Source: Vibrio sonorensis (lineage in GTDB: Bacteria; Pseudomonadota; Gammaproteobacteria; Enterobacterales; Vibrionaceae). From it: a stretch of DNA of 64,000 bases. The translations under genes were made by a program, and so were the position numbers. Location of the stretch: NCBI RefSeq assembly GCF_001854765.1, contig NZ_LJJE01000112.1:1-64000 (forward strand). Direction: 5' to 3'. Shown piece after piece: positions 1 to 9,519 of the stretch (its first letter is position 1; the number at the start of each line of letters is the position of its first letter). The notes beneath the pieces were generated by a model. The model did no database searches. It had not been told where the DNA came from and worked only from the letters and a program-made list of their open reading frames with translations.

Positions 1-4
1 TAGA

Positions 5-33
5 AAGCCTCGACTTATGTCGGGGCTTTTTTA
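5..33 (+). terminator. Rho-independent terminator of an upstream gene outside the window
   Basis: AAGCCTCGAC and GTCGGGGCTT form a 10-bp stem (one G-T pair) around TTAT, followed by TTTTTT. The gene it ends lies before position 1. Confidence 0.8.
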
Positions 34-252
34 TATTCCCCCCAACTAGGCCAGAGTTCCGTAAAGCTTACAGCTATAAATCAGTTGTATAACCCTTCAG
101 TTTGATAAAAACGCCTTGTGTTCTGGCAACCGCAGAATTAAGTAAGAATTGAAAGGGGGGGCTTACCCGTGATTAATACCACTGTCTCGATGAAACTTTT
201 TGTTTGAATGGTCCCCATTATTAGTGCGACCAACTCAATGAATTGAGCATAT

Positions 253-1010
253 TATTTTCTAATGGAAGCCCCATATTGCATTGGCGACAGGTTATTTTAA
301 GCTTTATGAGATCGACTTTGGTTATAGTTATTTCGCCAAGCTTCGATTCTAAATTTAGCGTCAGCCAACGATTCGAACAGTGGTTGTTTAGGCATTCGTC
401 CTAAAAGCTTCCGTTTAAAGACTCAATAAAAGCGTTATCAGTCGGTTTACTTAGCGGAGAAAATGCCAATGTTACCTTGTTTGTATAAGCCGGTGAATCT
501 GTCGTCTAACTTAAAAATTCACTTCGGTTGTCGTAATGAATGCGTTTGTAGCCATATTGAATCCGACTATGGGTTAACTCAACTATTCGTCGCCTGAGAG
601 CTTTTTTAGGCTCCTTACGAGGTTGGTTACGACAAGTCGTTTGGCTTGACCCCGTCAATCTGCATGCCCTTTGTTCACTAACATAATAAAGAGTAATTAA
701 ATAGCGTGCCAATTTGCGGCGTTGCGACACGCTCACCACTTTTGTGTTTAGATCTTGTAACATCACTTTGTCGGGTTTTAAATCAGAAACAATACGTCTA
801 AGTTTCTTTTCTTCCTGAAGTTGCTTCTACTCACGATCTTGGTCGGACTCAGGCCCCGCATATTTCTTCTTCCAAGGATAAAAAGTACCTTCAGTAATTC
901 CCATTTTGCGAGAAATTTTAGCAATGGTGAGTCCGGCTTCTTGGTGCTTAATCGTAGATACTATCTGCTCTACTGAAAAACGCTTTGAATATCATGATAA
1001 GTCCCTCTAA
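253..1010 (-). pseudogene. Decayed IS3-family (IS407-like) transposase, OrfA plus OrfB
   Basis: Read on the minus strand, the OrfA helix-turn-helix part is recognisable (KRFSVEQIVSTIK, then GITEGTFYPWKKKY), with an in-frame stop near 830. OrfB starts near 764 (VVSVSQRRKLARYL, RACRLTGSSQTT, RRIVELTHSRIQYGYKRIH). It then jumps directly to a DNRSEFLS-like segment of the integrase core, so the middle of the catalytic domain is deleted. The integrase C-terminus follows in several frames (KPTDNAFIESLN, ESLADAKFRIEAWRNNY, ending near 253 with LSPMQYGASIRK). Several stops, frameshifts and the internal deletion make this a dead element. I could not define its terminal inverted repeats. Confidence 0.8.
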
Positions 1011-1267
1011 TTGTCATTATCATGCCCCAATTCATCGGCTTTATGGAGTTATTTATTAGGAGTCGGTCACTAACGGTAGGGTGTCCAAGCAAGGTCACTA
1101 TCAGTGTAAGCAACTGGTTAACAGGAAGTCGAGAGATCAATCTATAGAATAACTATCGACATATTTGCTTACTAACCTTAAAGCAACTCATGTGCAGATA
1201 ATTTTTTTCCATTATACTAGATGCCATTTTTTTGGTTACATTCATGTTGTAGCATTGTAACAAATCT

Positions 1268-1296
1268 GTTGTTTGTGTTGTTTGTGTTGTTTGTGT
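1268..1296. repeat. Short tandem repeat, three copies of GTTGTTTGT
   Basis: Three uninterrupted copies of the 9-mer GTTGTTTGT, followed by GT. The repeat sits in non-coding DNA between two insertion-sequence remnants. The rest of 1020-1360 shows no gene or recognisable element. Confidence 0.85.
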
Positions 1297-1360
1297 ACAA
1301 ACTTTAATTAATGGAGATTGACTATGTTACAACAGATCGTAAACAGTGATATTAATTTGG

Positions 1361-1619
1361 GGCGGCGTTGTTGACCAAATCGATGGAACCTTTCCGTTAA
1401 CCAGCGATCTGATCCTTTGTGATCCTTTGAGAGCAAAGGCAGAATCAGATGGGTAAATCGAAGAGAAAAATCACCAACTGGAAAGAATACAACCAAGCGC
1501 TCGTAAACCGAGGGGCGCTGGCTTTCTGGATAGATGACGATACAATCGCCAATTGGTACTGTGACACTCCGTCCGGACGCAGAGGTAGAAGCAGTGATGT
1601 TGCCACCTTAACTAATTAA
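1361..1619 (+). mobile_element. Truncated left end of an IS5-family element with transposase N-terminus
   Basis: GGCGGCGTTGTTGACCAAAT at 1361-1380 resembles the terminal inverted repeat of IS903-type IS5 elements. The transposase starts at ATG 1449 (MGKSKRKITNWKEYNQAL). It continues through the conserved start of the family (NRGALAFWIDDD, ANWYCDTPSGRRGR) and is lost after about 56 codons at a stop at 1617-1619. The DDE catalytic domain and right end are absent, so this is an inactive remnant. Confidence 0.75.
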
Positions 1620-1630
1620 CTAAGCGAGAC

Positions 1631-1888
1631 GGTTTAGGTCTGATTATTGCGGAATCCCCAAAACCCTATCATTACCCTGCCCTAGGAGTGAAGCAGTTAC
1701 AAGTAGATTCCCAAGTAATTGCCAAGAATCCACTCTCTTTTTTTTATTCCTCGTTTGAAGACCACTTAAAGATTGATATCCGTTATAACTGTTACTCTGT
1801 TGATGTTATCTTGGTAGAAAAAATCGCTGATGTATTGGTTTTTGAACTAGAAAGTATTGTCTCAAATTTGACTGAAAGGTGCGTATGA
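1631..1888 (+). pseudogene. Unrecognised ORF fragment next to the IS5 remnant
   Basis: An open frame starts just after the IS5 break (GLGLIIAESPKPYHY) and runs to a stop at 1886-1888. It has a possible internal GTG start at 1688 (66 codons). I do not recognise the product and see no ribosome-binding site at 1688. It may be the 3' part of a gene broken by the insertion sequence, but this is a guess. Confidence 0.25.
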
Positions 1889-1972
1889 TAAAAGTAAATG
1901 CCAATCAGTTAGTTACGCCATATTCATAATTTACGAATTCATACCGATTAATGTTAAATATCAAGGAAAGTT

Positions 1973-2578
1973 ATGTACGTAGAGTCAGAAGAAAAGCTCA
2001 GAGAAATCTACGGCTACGCCAAGGGGCGGGCTAAAGATAAACAATTACCTTGCTTGGAGTACCATTCCCGTAATTACATCGAACATTCCCCGTTTGTTAC
2101 AATCTCTACCTATGCAAAGTCGGGGTCAGTGGACTGTTCTCCTCGTGGAGGAAAGCCAGGCTTTGTAAAAATAATAAATGAGAACTGTATAGTTTTACCC
2201 GATGCCAAAGGAAATAATCGACTAGATAGCCTTGTTAATATAATTGAAACTGGTGAAATCGGTTGTTTGTTTTTGATTCCTGGAATTGATGAGACACTCC
2301 GAGTTAATGGGGTTGCTCGAATTTCTACGTCAGTCGAACATTTAGTACTGTTTGCTGATGATAGAAATCCTCCAAAAACATGCATTGAAATAACCATCAA
2401 GGAAGTGTTTTTACATTGCGCCAAAGCACTAATGCGTTCAGAACTTTGGTCTCCTAAATCGAAAATTGATCGCTCAAGTTTTCCTACAATGGGAACCATG
2501 ATTAACGACCAACTTTCGATAAATACTACTCCCGAGCCTCAAGAAGATATGATTGCTCGGTATAAGTATGATTTATGA
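1973..2578 (+). CDS. Pyridoxamine 5'-phosphate oxidase-like FMN-binding protein (MSMEG_1061-type)
   Basis: A 201-residue soluble protein with the split-barrel flavin-binding fold of the PPOX superfamily. The pattern is PFVTISTYAKSGSVDCSPRGGKPGFV (about residues 47-72), then VLPDAKGNNRLDSLVNI and IGCLFLIPGIDETLRVNGVA, as in the MSMEG_1061-type FMN-dependent group. The late KALMRSELWSP motif is also typical. The family reduces or binds small aromatic or quinone-like substrates; the real substrate here is unknown. AAGGAAAG precedes the ATG. It stands alone, between an IS-linked fragment and a hairpin at 2629-2646 (CCACGGG/CCCGTGG, no T tract). Confidence 0.75.
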   Translation: MYVESEEKLREIYGYAKGRAKDKQLPCLEYHSRNYIEHSPFVTISTYAKSGSVDCSPRGGKPGFVKIINENCIVLPDAKGNNRLDSLVNIIETGEIGCLFLIPGIDETLRVNGVARISTSVEHLVLFADDRNPPKTCIEITIKEVFLHCAKALMRSELWSPKSKIDRSSFPTMGTMINDQLSINTTPEPQEDMIARYKYDL

Positions 2579-2782
2579 AGATGATCTGCTCCAGCCAGAC
2601 TGACACTTTATTCTGTGGGTACAGAAAACCACGGGTTTACCCGTGGATGAGTACCGTCGAAAGATCCTGAATCCTAGTATGTGCTACTGAGATAGACCTA
2701 AAACTTTGGGAAGAAGCTCTTTTGGAAGATACAATTAACAAGAACTTTGTACATTTTGATTTACCAAGTATCAGGACGAAGT

Positions 2783-3028
2783 ATGACAGATAAATTGAAG
2801 TTAGATACTAAAATATATGATTTAGTTTGTACTGATGTCGCTGAATATTTATTTGAAAATCACGGTTTGGAGTTAGGTCAGTTTGAACAACAGTTCCTTG
2901 TTGACTTTATCGTTGATAAATTAGGTAAAGAATTTTTTAATAAAGGCATCGAGCAAGCGATTTATCGTTTTTCTAAATTAAGTGAATCAATAAAGGAAGA
3001 GTTGGACATGGAAAAAATATATGAGTAA
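2783..3028 (+). CDS. DUF2164 family protein
   Basis: A small acidic protein of 81 residues. The body (LGQFEQQFLVDFIVDKLGKEFFNKGIEQA) matches the DUF2164 pattern, in which an LLDF...IGP-YYN block precedes a final helix. Its function is unknown. The ATG at 2783 is preferred because AGGA lies 6 nt upstream; an in-frame upstream start at 2747 lacks a ribosome-binding site. Its end overlaps the next gene by 8 nt, so the two are probably translationally coupled. Confidence 0.65.
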   Translation: MTDKLKLDTKIYDLVCTDVAEYLFENHGLELGQFEQQFLVDFIVDKLGKEFFNKGIEQAIYRFSKLSESIKEELDMEKIYE

Positions 3029-3401
3029 AATTTCCTCAGATTTGTTGCTGATGAGAAAAGAGTGGTACAATGCTTTTTTTGCTTTGAATATTGAACAGTT
3101 GGATTATTTAGAGGCGGATTGGTTTTTTTCTACTAATGGTCAAAAAATGATTTACAAAAAGCATCAATTGCGGAAACTATCTTTATTAAAGAAAGACGAT
3201 CCGCAAAGTTTAGCTTTCACGAAAAGAGTTGAATCAGATGTGGAATACAAAATATTTGTTGGTATTGCAACTGTGACAGGAAAGGCCAAAATAATAAATG
3301 AAATTGATGACATATCGAATATTAATTTCATTGAAAGTTGGATTAAAATAGGAAACTGTTGGAAATTACAATTTAGTACGTTTGAATCTATTGACGCATG
3401 A
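3021..3401 (+). CDS. NTF2-like / DUF4440-type small protein
   Basis: A 126-residue protein without signal peptide or membrane segment. An N-terminal helix (RKEWYNAFFALNIEQLDYLEADWFF) followed by beta strands ending in ESWIKIGNCWKLQFSTFE resembles the SnoaL/DUF4440 NTF2-like fold. Such proteins often act as small ligand-binding or accessory proteins, so no reaction can be assigned. It overlaps the DUF2164 gene by 8 nt and is AT-rich compared with the hut genes that follow, which suggests a recently acquired pair. Confidence 0.5.
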   Translation: MSKISSDLLLMRKEWYNAFFALNIEQLDYLEADWFFSTNGQKMIYKKHQLRKLSLLKKDDPQSLAFTKRVESDVEYKIFVGIATVTGKAKIINEIDDISNINFIESWIKIGNCWKLQFSTFESIDA

Positions 3402-3779
3402 TGACTAAAAGTTGAACTCTCAAGTTAGTGAACGCAGAGCATGCAGATTGTAGGGATTAAGCCGAACAGCTTGTCGTTACCGATTTCGTAGTGAACCTCA
3501 AGAATCTGTCAGGCAATGAATCGTTGGTTAGCTCATACTGGTATTTGAAATGTCCGCAGGTGTATATGCGGTGCTAGAGCGAGAAGGGACCCACGTAAAT
3601 TAGAAACGTGTACATCGAAAACGAGGTTTGGGGTATCGACTTTGCATCTGTCCAACTTACTTCCGACACTAAATTCCGAATTCTGGCTCCCGTTAAGCCT
3701 AGCAGTCTTACCAAGGTTGAGGTCACGCCTTAGACCTTGAGTTGGGAACCGCGTATATCGTGAACTTGTTGTTGCGCAC
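3402..3779. other. Intergenic stretch, possibly a dispersed repeat
   Basis: No convincing gene. A 93-codon minus-strand frame (3533-3814) has no ribosome-binding site and runs into the hutH terminator. Its translated block NGSQNSEFSVGSKLDRCKV resembles intergenic 'ORFs' I remember seeing repeatedly in Vibrio genomes. I suspect a dispersed non-coding repeat but cannot verify it here. Confidence 0.3.
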
Positions 3780-3809
3780 AAAAAAGCCCTGCTTGATAGG
3801 CAGGGCTTG
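3780..3809 (-). terminator. hut operon terminator
   Basis: AAGCCCTGC-TTGATA-GCAGGGCTT stem-loop. The T tract (TTTTTTGTGC) lies on the minus strand, just after the end of hutH. Confidence 0.9.
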
Positions 3810-3823
3810 AACATCTGAAATGT

Positions 3824-5355
3824 TTATACGCTAGGCAGAATATTTTCTGGCATGAGTGGGTTGTGAACGGCGAGTTTTAGCAAGTCGTTGGCTTTCTCGA
3901 TATCTGGAGCGAAATATCTATCCTTATCGTAAAACGAGACTTTCTCACGCAGCATTTGCTTAGCTTGCTCAACGCGATCAGAAGAGCGCAGTGGCGTTCT
4001 AAAATCGAGACCTTGAGCCGCAGACAGGTACTCGACAGCTAAGATACCACGCGTGTTCTCTGCCATATCACGTAGCCTACGGCCAGCGAAGGTCGCCATA
4101 GATACATGGTCTTCTTGGTTGGCAGACGTCGGCAGGCTATCCACCGACGCAGGATGAGCTAGAGTCTTGTTTTCACTAGCGAGAGCTGCTGACGTTACCT
4201 GAGCTATCATAAAGCCGGAGTTTACACCACCATTGTCAACCAAGAATGGCGGAAGTTTGCTCAACGCACTATCAATAAGTAATGCCATTCGTCGTTCGGA
4301 CAAGCTACCAACTTCGGCAATCGCGAGAGCAAGGTTATCCGCTGCCATTGCTACTGGTTCTGCATGGAAGTTACCACCGGAGATAATGTCACCATCTTCT
4401 GCAAACACCAGTGGGTTGTCGGAAACTGAGTTGGACTCAACTTGCAAGATATCAGCTGCATTGCGAATTTGCTGTAAACACGCACCCATGACTTGTGGTT
4501 GACAGCGTAGGGAGTATGGGTCCTGAACCTTTTCACAGCCTTGGTGAGAATCGCCAACTTCACTATTGCTATCCAATAGATGGCGATAAGCTGCCGCAGC
4601 ATCCATTTGGCCTCTGTGTCCGCGAACGCGATGAATTCTTGGGTCGAATGGACGTCGGCTACCCAATGCGGCTTCTACCGACATAGCGCCACAAACGGTA
4701 GCTGAAGCAAAGAGGTCTTCAGCAGCGAACAAGCCTTCAAGGGCAAACGCTGTAGAAGCTTGAGTACCGTTTAATAGGGCCAGTCCCTCTTTTGGCGCTA
4801 ATGTGATTGGTTCTAAACCAGCGATTTTTAGCGCTTCGACACCGGAAAGGATTTTACCGTTGTGGCGCGCTTGTCCTTCTCCCAATAGCACCGTGCTCAT
4901 GTGGGCGAGTGGGGCCAAGTCACCGGATGCACCAACAGAACCTTTTTGCGGGACACACGGGTAAACTTGGGCGTTAACCAGTTCAATGAGCGCTTGAATG
5001 ACATTGAGGCGAATACCAGAATAGCCGCGGGCAAGACTGTTGATTTTGAGTACCATCATCAGGCGAACGGTTTCATCGGACATAAACTCGCCGATGCCCG
5101 CCGCATGAGAGAGTACAATACTCTTTTGCAGGGTTTCCAAATCTTCGGGCGCTATCTTAGTGTTGGCAAGTAAGCCAAAGCCAGTATTAATACCATACAC
5201 GGTGCGTTCATCAGCAATCACTTGCTCGACACTTGTGTGCTTTCATTAATGGCGGCGAATGAAGATTCATCCAAAGTAAGGTTGACTGGCGTACGGCTGA
5301 CCTGACGTAATTGTTTTAGGGTTAACTGACCCGGTTTAAGCGTTAGGTTTAACAT
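3824..5355 (-). CDS. hutH: Histidine ammonia-lyase HutH (one apparent frameshift)
   Basis: Deaminates histidine to urocanate, the first step of histidine breakdown, in the cytoplasm. The Ala-Ser-Gly triad that forms the MIO cofactor is in GSVGASGDLAPLAH (about residue 143). RTVYGINTGFG, QDPYSLRCQPQVMGA and the C-terminal family blocks are intact. The first about 42 codons (MLNLTLKPGQLTL...) are in a different frame from the rest; one extra C at about 5230 gives ...STQVVEQVIADERT and a normal length of 510 residues. ATG 5355 lies 9 nt after AAGGA, which overlaps the hutU stop; ATG 5361 is an alternative. A GTG at 5221 would give a truncated 465-residue form. Last gene of hutI-G-U-H. Confidence 0.93.
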
Positions 5356-5367
5356 CTTCATTTTTCC

Positions 5368-7065
5368 TTACTTCAGCTTTTTTAGTTCTTCGTTGAGCAT
5401 AGGTAAATCCAAGCCTTGTTCGGCCGCGCACTGCTTAGCAATGTCGTACCCTGCATCAGCATGACGCATAACTCCGGTTGCAGGATCGTTGTGTAGAACA
5501 CGTGCGATTCGCTGCGACGCATCCTCTGAACCATCACAACAGATGACCATTCCAGAGTGTTGAGAGAAGCCCATTCCAACACCACCGCCGTGATGCAGTG
5601 AAACCCAAGTGGCACCACCGGCGGTGTTTAGCAGCGCGTTGAGCAGCGGCCAATCTGATACAGCATCTGAACCATCCATCATGCCTTCTGTCTCACGGTT
5701 AGGGCTAGCAACCGAGCCGGAATCTAGGTGATCTCGGCCGATTACAACAGGTGCTTTTAGCTCGCCATTTTTAACCATTTCATTGAAAGCTTGGCCTAAA
5801 CGTTCGCGATCTTTTAGTCCTACCCAACAGATGCGCGCAGGTAGACCTTGGAACTGAATTCGCTCACGAGCCATATCTAACCAATTGTGCAGATGAGGAT
5901 TATCAGGGATCAGTTCTTTGACTTTTTGGTCTGTTTTATAAATATCTTCTGGATCGCCAGACAGAGCCGCCCATCGGAAAGGTCCAACCCCTTCGCAGAA
6001 CAGAGGACGGATATAAGCTGGAACAAAACCCGGGAAATCAAATGCGTTTTCGACACCTTCTTCCAGAGCCATTTGGCGGATGTTGTTACCGTAGTCTAGC
6101 GTTGCAGCACCACGTGCTTGAAGTTCTAACATGGCTTGAACCTGTACTGCCATAGATTGTTTGGCAGCTTTGACCACGGCAGCTTCATCTTTTGTGCGCA
6201 TTTCTGCAGCGTGTTCCATGCTCCAACCTTGCGGAAGGTAACCGTTAAGGGGGTCGTGAGCCGAAGTTTGGTCGGTAACCACATCAGGAGTAATACCGCG
6301 TTCCACCAATTCAGCAAACACATCCGCAGCGTTAGCCAACAGGCCAACAGAAACGGGTGCATCTGATTCTTCAACTATCGAAAGTGCTTCTTCTAAAGAC
6401 GTCGCTTTGCGATCGACATATCCGGTTCGCAATCGGTAGTCGATACGCGACTCATCACACTCTACAGCGATCATAGAAAAGCCTGCCATAGTACCCGCAA
6501 GAGGCTGAGCACCGCCCATACCACCAAGACCACCAGTGAGAATCCAACGACCTTTCGCTTCGCCTGCAAAGTGTTTCTTAGCCACGGAAACAAAGGTTTC
6601 ATATGTGCCTTGAACAATGCCTTGAGAGCCTATGTAAATCCAAGAGCCAGCTGTCATCTGGCCGTACATCATCAGGCCTTCTTTATCGAGTTCATTAAAG
6701 TGCTCCCAGTTTGCCCAATGAGGAACTAGGTTAGAGTTGGCAATCAGTACTCTTGGTGCATTTTTATGAGTAGGGAACACACCAACTGGCTTCCCTGATT
6801 GAACCAGTAAAGTTTGGTCATCTTCTAGGCGTTCTAATACTTCTACAATTTTGTCGTAACATTCCCAGTTACGTGCCGCTCGCCCAATGCCCCCATAAAC
6901 CACGAGTGAATGAGGGTGCTCCGCTACGTCGGGGTGCAAGTTGTTCATCAGCATTCGCAGTGGGGCTTCAGTCAGCCAAGATTTTGCCCTTAGTGTCGTT
7001 CCGTGAGGCGCGCGAATCGTGCGACTAGTATCGATACGCTTATCTTGTTCTTGGCGCTCTGTCAT
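5368..7065 (-). CDS. hutU: Urocanate hydratase HutU
   Basis: Converts urocanate to 4-imidazolone-5-propionate using tightly bound NAD+. At 565 residues it is full length for the family. Visible marks are the glycine-rich NAD site GGLGGMGGAQPLAG (about 175-190), DQTSAHDPLNGY, the conserved RICWVGLKDRERLG region with the active-site cysteine (about 410), and HHGGGVGMGFSQHSGMV near the end. AAGGAGT lies 8 nt before the ATG. It starts 33 nt after hutG ends and lies 12 nt before hutH, so the three are co-transcribed. Confidence 0.97.
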   Translation of the reverse strand: MTERQEQDKRIDTSRTIRAPHGTTLRAKSWLTEAPLRMLMNNLHPDVAEHPHSLVVYGGIGRAARNWECYDKIVEVLERLEDDQTLLVQSGKPVGVFPTHKNAPRVLIANSNLVPHWANWEHFNELDKEGLMMYGQMTAGSWIYIGSQGIVQGTYETFVSVAKKHFAGEAKGRWILTGGLGGMGGAQPLAGTMAGFSMIAVECDESRIDYRLRTGYVDRKATSLEEALSIVEESDAPVSVGLLANAADVFAELVERGITPDVVTDQTSAHDPLNGYLPQGWSMEHAAEMRTKDEAAVVKAAKQSMAVQVQAMLELQARGAATLDYGNNIRQMALEEGVENAFDFPGFVPAYIRPLFCEGVGPFRWAALSGDPEDIYKTDQKVKELIPDNPHLHNWLDMARERIQFQGLPARICWVGLKDRERLGQAFNEMVKNGELKAPVVIGRDHLDSGSVASPNRETEGMMDGSDAVSDWPLLNALLNTAGGATWVSLHHGGGVGMGFSQHSGMVICCDGSEDASQRIARVLHNDPATGVMRHADAGYDIAKQCAAEQGLDLPMLNEELKKLK

Positions 7066-7098
7066 TGTAGGACTCCTTGTGTTTCACGTTTGTTGTTT

Positions 7099-8105
7099 TT
7101 ATTGCGTTTGCTTGTCGGCAAATGCATTAGCGATATCCCAGCACAAGCGGGCCGCTAGGCGCGCCGTTTGGCTATCGACATCGTAAGTAGGGTTGTATTC
7201 AGCGATATCTGCAATGACCAACTTGTCCTTGTAGTGAAGGATTCGGTCGAGAAACAGAGCTATAGTATCCATGCAGACTCCACGAGCCGCCGGTGCACTG
7301 ACACCGGGAGCAGTCGCGGCAGGAAATACGTCGAGGTCTATCGTTAAATAGAGGTAATCGCAGTTATCAATAAAGTGCTGAAGCTGAGTAAGGTGATAAA
7401 TGTGGTTAATATGAGCGAGATCTTTATCTTCGACATACCAAACATTGAGTTCATCCGCTCGTTTGAAAAGGGATTCGGTATTGCTCGCTCTACTTACGCC
7501 CAAACAGGCATAGTGGAAAGGCCAGCCTTTATCCTGACAGTAGTGGTAAATTTGATTAAAAGGAGTGCCAGAACTGGCTTTGACATCACTATGCTGCTTT
7601 CAAACGCCCTTAAATCAAAATGAGCATCAAAGTTGATTATCCCAATTCTCGGTGGGCTTGCGGGGTTGAGATAATCAAAATATTTCGCCAAGCCGGAAAA
7701 TGACGCCCAAGCCACTTCGTGACCTCCGCCAAGGGTAATTACAGGAGTAGAACGCAGAGCTTGAGCAATAACGTTGGCGCACTGCTCTTGGCTGCTCTCT
7801 AGCAAATCGTCTTCGCAAACGACGTTTCCAAGGTCGAGTAGAGTCGTTTTTTTGTGCCAAGCCATATTGGCCAAAGCTCTACGGATAAGGTCTGGGGCTT
7901 TTTTTGCGCCAATTCTACCTTTGTTTCGCGAAACACCGGCGTCACAAGCAAAACCCAAAAGGCTTACCGCATTGTGATAGGGTTCTAAATCGCTGGCCTC
8001 TATTTGCTTTATAACATGATGTACGCGTTTCCCTTGCTCGCCATCTTCGGCATCGTGCCGACCTTGCCAATGAAAATCTTGCTCGGTTTGATATGTTTTA
8101 GACAT
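7099..8105 (-). CDS. hutG: Formimidoylglutamase HutG (one apparent frameshift)
   Basis: Manganese enzyme of the arginase family that hydrolyses N-formimidoyl-glutamate to glutamate and formamide. Metal-binding motifs are GGGHEVAWAS, INFDAHFDLR and TIDLDVFPAATAPGVSAPA. The frame breaks between INFDAHFDLRAFES and QHSDVKASSGTPF. Adding one C at about 7597 (minus-strand sense) joins them and gives 335 residues, the expected length. ATG 8105 (MSKTYQTEQDFHWQGR) is chosen because AGGGGGAG precedes it by 8 nt and it overlaps the hutI stop by 8 nt; an upstream in-frame start at 8135 lies inside hutI. Confidence 0.92.
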
Positions 8106-9315
8106 GACAAAGCTCCCCCTGAACGATTCGGGCACTTAGATGGCTTACACCGACTTGATAGCTCAGCTGAGCGGGGTGAGACAGGTTCCAAATGGCTAAA
8201 TCAGCGTCATATCCCTTGGCAATTTTCCCGCGAGAGTTCCCCAAACCTAATGCTTGGGCGCTGTGACAGGTAACGCCTCTCAATGCCTCTTCTGGTGTTA
8301 GACCAAACAAAGTGCAGCTCATATTCATCATCATAGTCAAGTCTGCAAAGGGTGAGGTCCCGGGGTTGAGATCGGTAGCGATCGCCATTGGCACGTTATG
8401 TTGACGCAGAAGTTCTATCGGTGGCTTTTGGGTTTCTCTCAAGAAATAGAATGCACCAGGTAGCAAAGTCGCTATCGTCCCAGAGGAAGCTAAAGCTCTT
8501 ACGCCTGACTCGTCGAGATACTCTATATGATCCACTGATAAACCGTTGTATTGAGCGGTTAGTTCGCTACCGCCTAGGTTAGAAAGTTGTTCCGTGTGGC
8601 CTTTTACTTGTAAACCGTGTTTTTGAGCGGCAACAAACACGCGCTCAGTCTGTTCTAAATTAAAGCCAATTCCCTCGCAGAAAACATCGACGCAATCAGC
8701 GAGTTGTTCTTTAGCACACAGCGGAATGATCTGATTGCAGACCAGATCGATATAGTCGTCTGCTCTGCCTTTGTATTCTGGCGGAACGGCATGAGCTGCT
8801 AGCAGGGTAGTTTCAATACGAACTTTTCGATGCTGTTCTAAGGCCTTTGCCGCTCGAAGCATCTTTAGCTCGTCTTCTATGGTTAAACCGTATCCAGATT
8901 TTACTTCGACCGTCGTGACGCCAGAACGGAGTAGGCCGTCTAATCTGGGCAATGCGAGCTCGATAAGTTGTTGTTCGCTCGCTTGACGAGTGGCGTTAAC
9001 CGTCGAAATGATGCCTCCTCCTTGCCGAGCTATTTCCTCATATGGAACACCATTGAGTCGCATTTCGAACTCGTTGGCTCTGCATCCCGCGTAAATCAGA
9101 TGGGTATGACAGTCTAAGAGTCCCGGAGTAACAAGCTTTCCTTTACAGTCGTGGAGTTGGTAGCCGTCGGAGTCTGGTAACTCGGCACCGATTTTAACGA
9201 TTTTTCCATGCTCAATAATGAGTGTGGTAGGGTCTGAACAGACGTAACCCTTATCATCATTCGTCATAGTGACTAAACGTGCGTTTAGCATTACTAATTT
9301 GCTTTTAGTTACCAT
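8098..9315 (-). CDS. hutI: Imidazolonepropionase HutI
   Basis: Amidohydrolase that opens 4-imidazolone-5-propionate to N-formimidoyl-glutamate. Metal ligands are visible as LLDCHTHLIYAG (HxH), KGHTEQLS and SVDHIEY, with the late aspartate in AIATDLNPGTSPF. 405 residues from ATG 9315 (MVTKSKLVMLNARLV), which has AAAGG 7 nt upstream; a TTG at 9345 would put the start inside the operator dyad. First gene of the hutI-G-U-H operon, 204 nt after hutC. The gap holds a HutC-like dyad at 9324-9346 and a half CRP-like sequence (AAAATGTGATC, 9389-9399). Confidence 0.95.
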   Translation of the reverse strand: MVTKSKLVMLNARLVTMTNDDKGYVCSDPTTLIIEHGKIVKIGAELPDSDGYQLHDCKGKLVTPGLLDCHTHLIYAGCRANEFEMRLNGVPYEEIARQGGGIISTVNATRQASEQQLIELALPRLDGLLRSGVTTVEVKSGYGLTIEDELKMLRAAKALEQHRKVRIETTLLAAHAVPPEYKGRADDYIDLVCNQIIPLCAKEQLADCVDVFCEGIGFNLEQTERVFVAAQKHGLQVKGHTEQLSNLGGSELTAQYNGLSVDHIEYLDESGVRALASSGTIATLLPGAFYFLRETQKPPIELLRQHNVPMAIATDLNPGTSPFADLTMMMNMSCTLFGLTPEEALRGVTCHSAQALGLGNSRGKIAKGYDADLAIWNLSHPAQLSYQVGVSHLSARIVQGELCHV

Positions 9316-9323
9316 CTTTAGCC

Positions 9324-9346
9324 TTTGTATAATATGTATATACAAA
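9324..9346. promoter_or_regulatory. Probable HutC operator before hutI
   Basis: TTTGTATA-N7-TATACAAA dyad, containing the perfect palindrome TGTATATACA (9335-9344), immediately upstream of the hutI ribosome-binding site. HutC sites in pseudomonads are TGTATATACA-like, and hutC is the adjacent gene. Confidence 0.6.
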
Positions 9347-9519
9347 TTATTGGTGTATTACAGCTAATTGATCAAGTTGAATGTTGCAAAAATGTGATCG
9401 GTAAGTAATGTTAAATCGCGTAAAGATGAAGGCTAGCAGAATAAATTTTGGCAAAAACTAAAGGTATTAGAATATACCCTTAGTCACTAACGGGTTACAT
9501 GGATAAAGTAAGCTGGGAC

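Noticed and set aside
4233..5173. Several plus-strand ORFs inside hutH
   Set aside because: Antisense shadows of a well-conserved gene.
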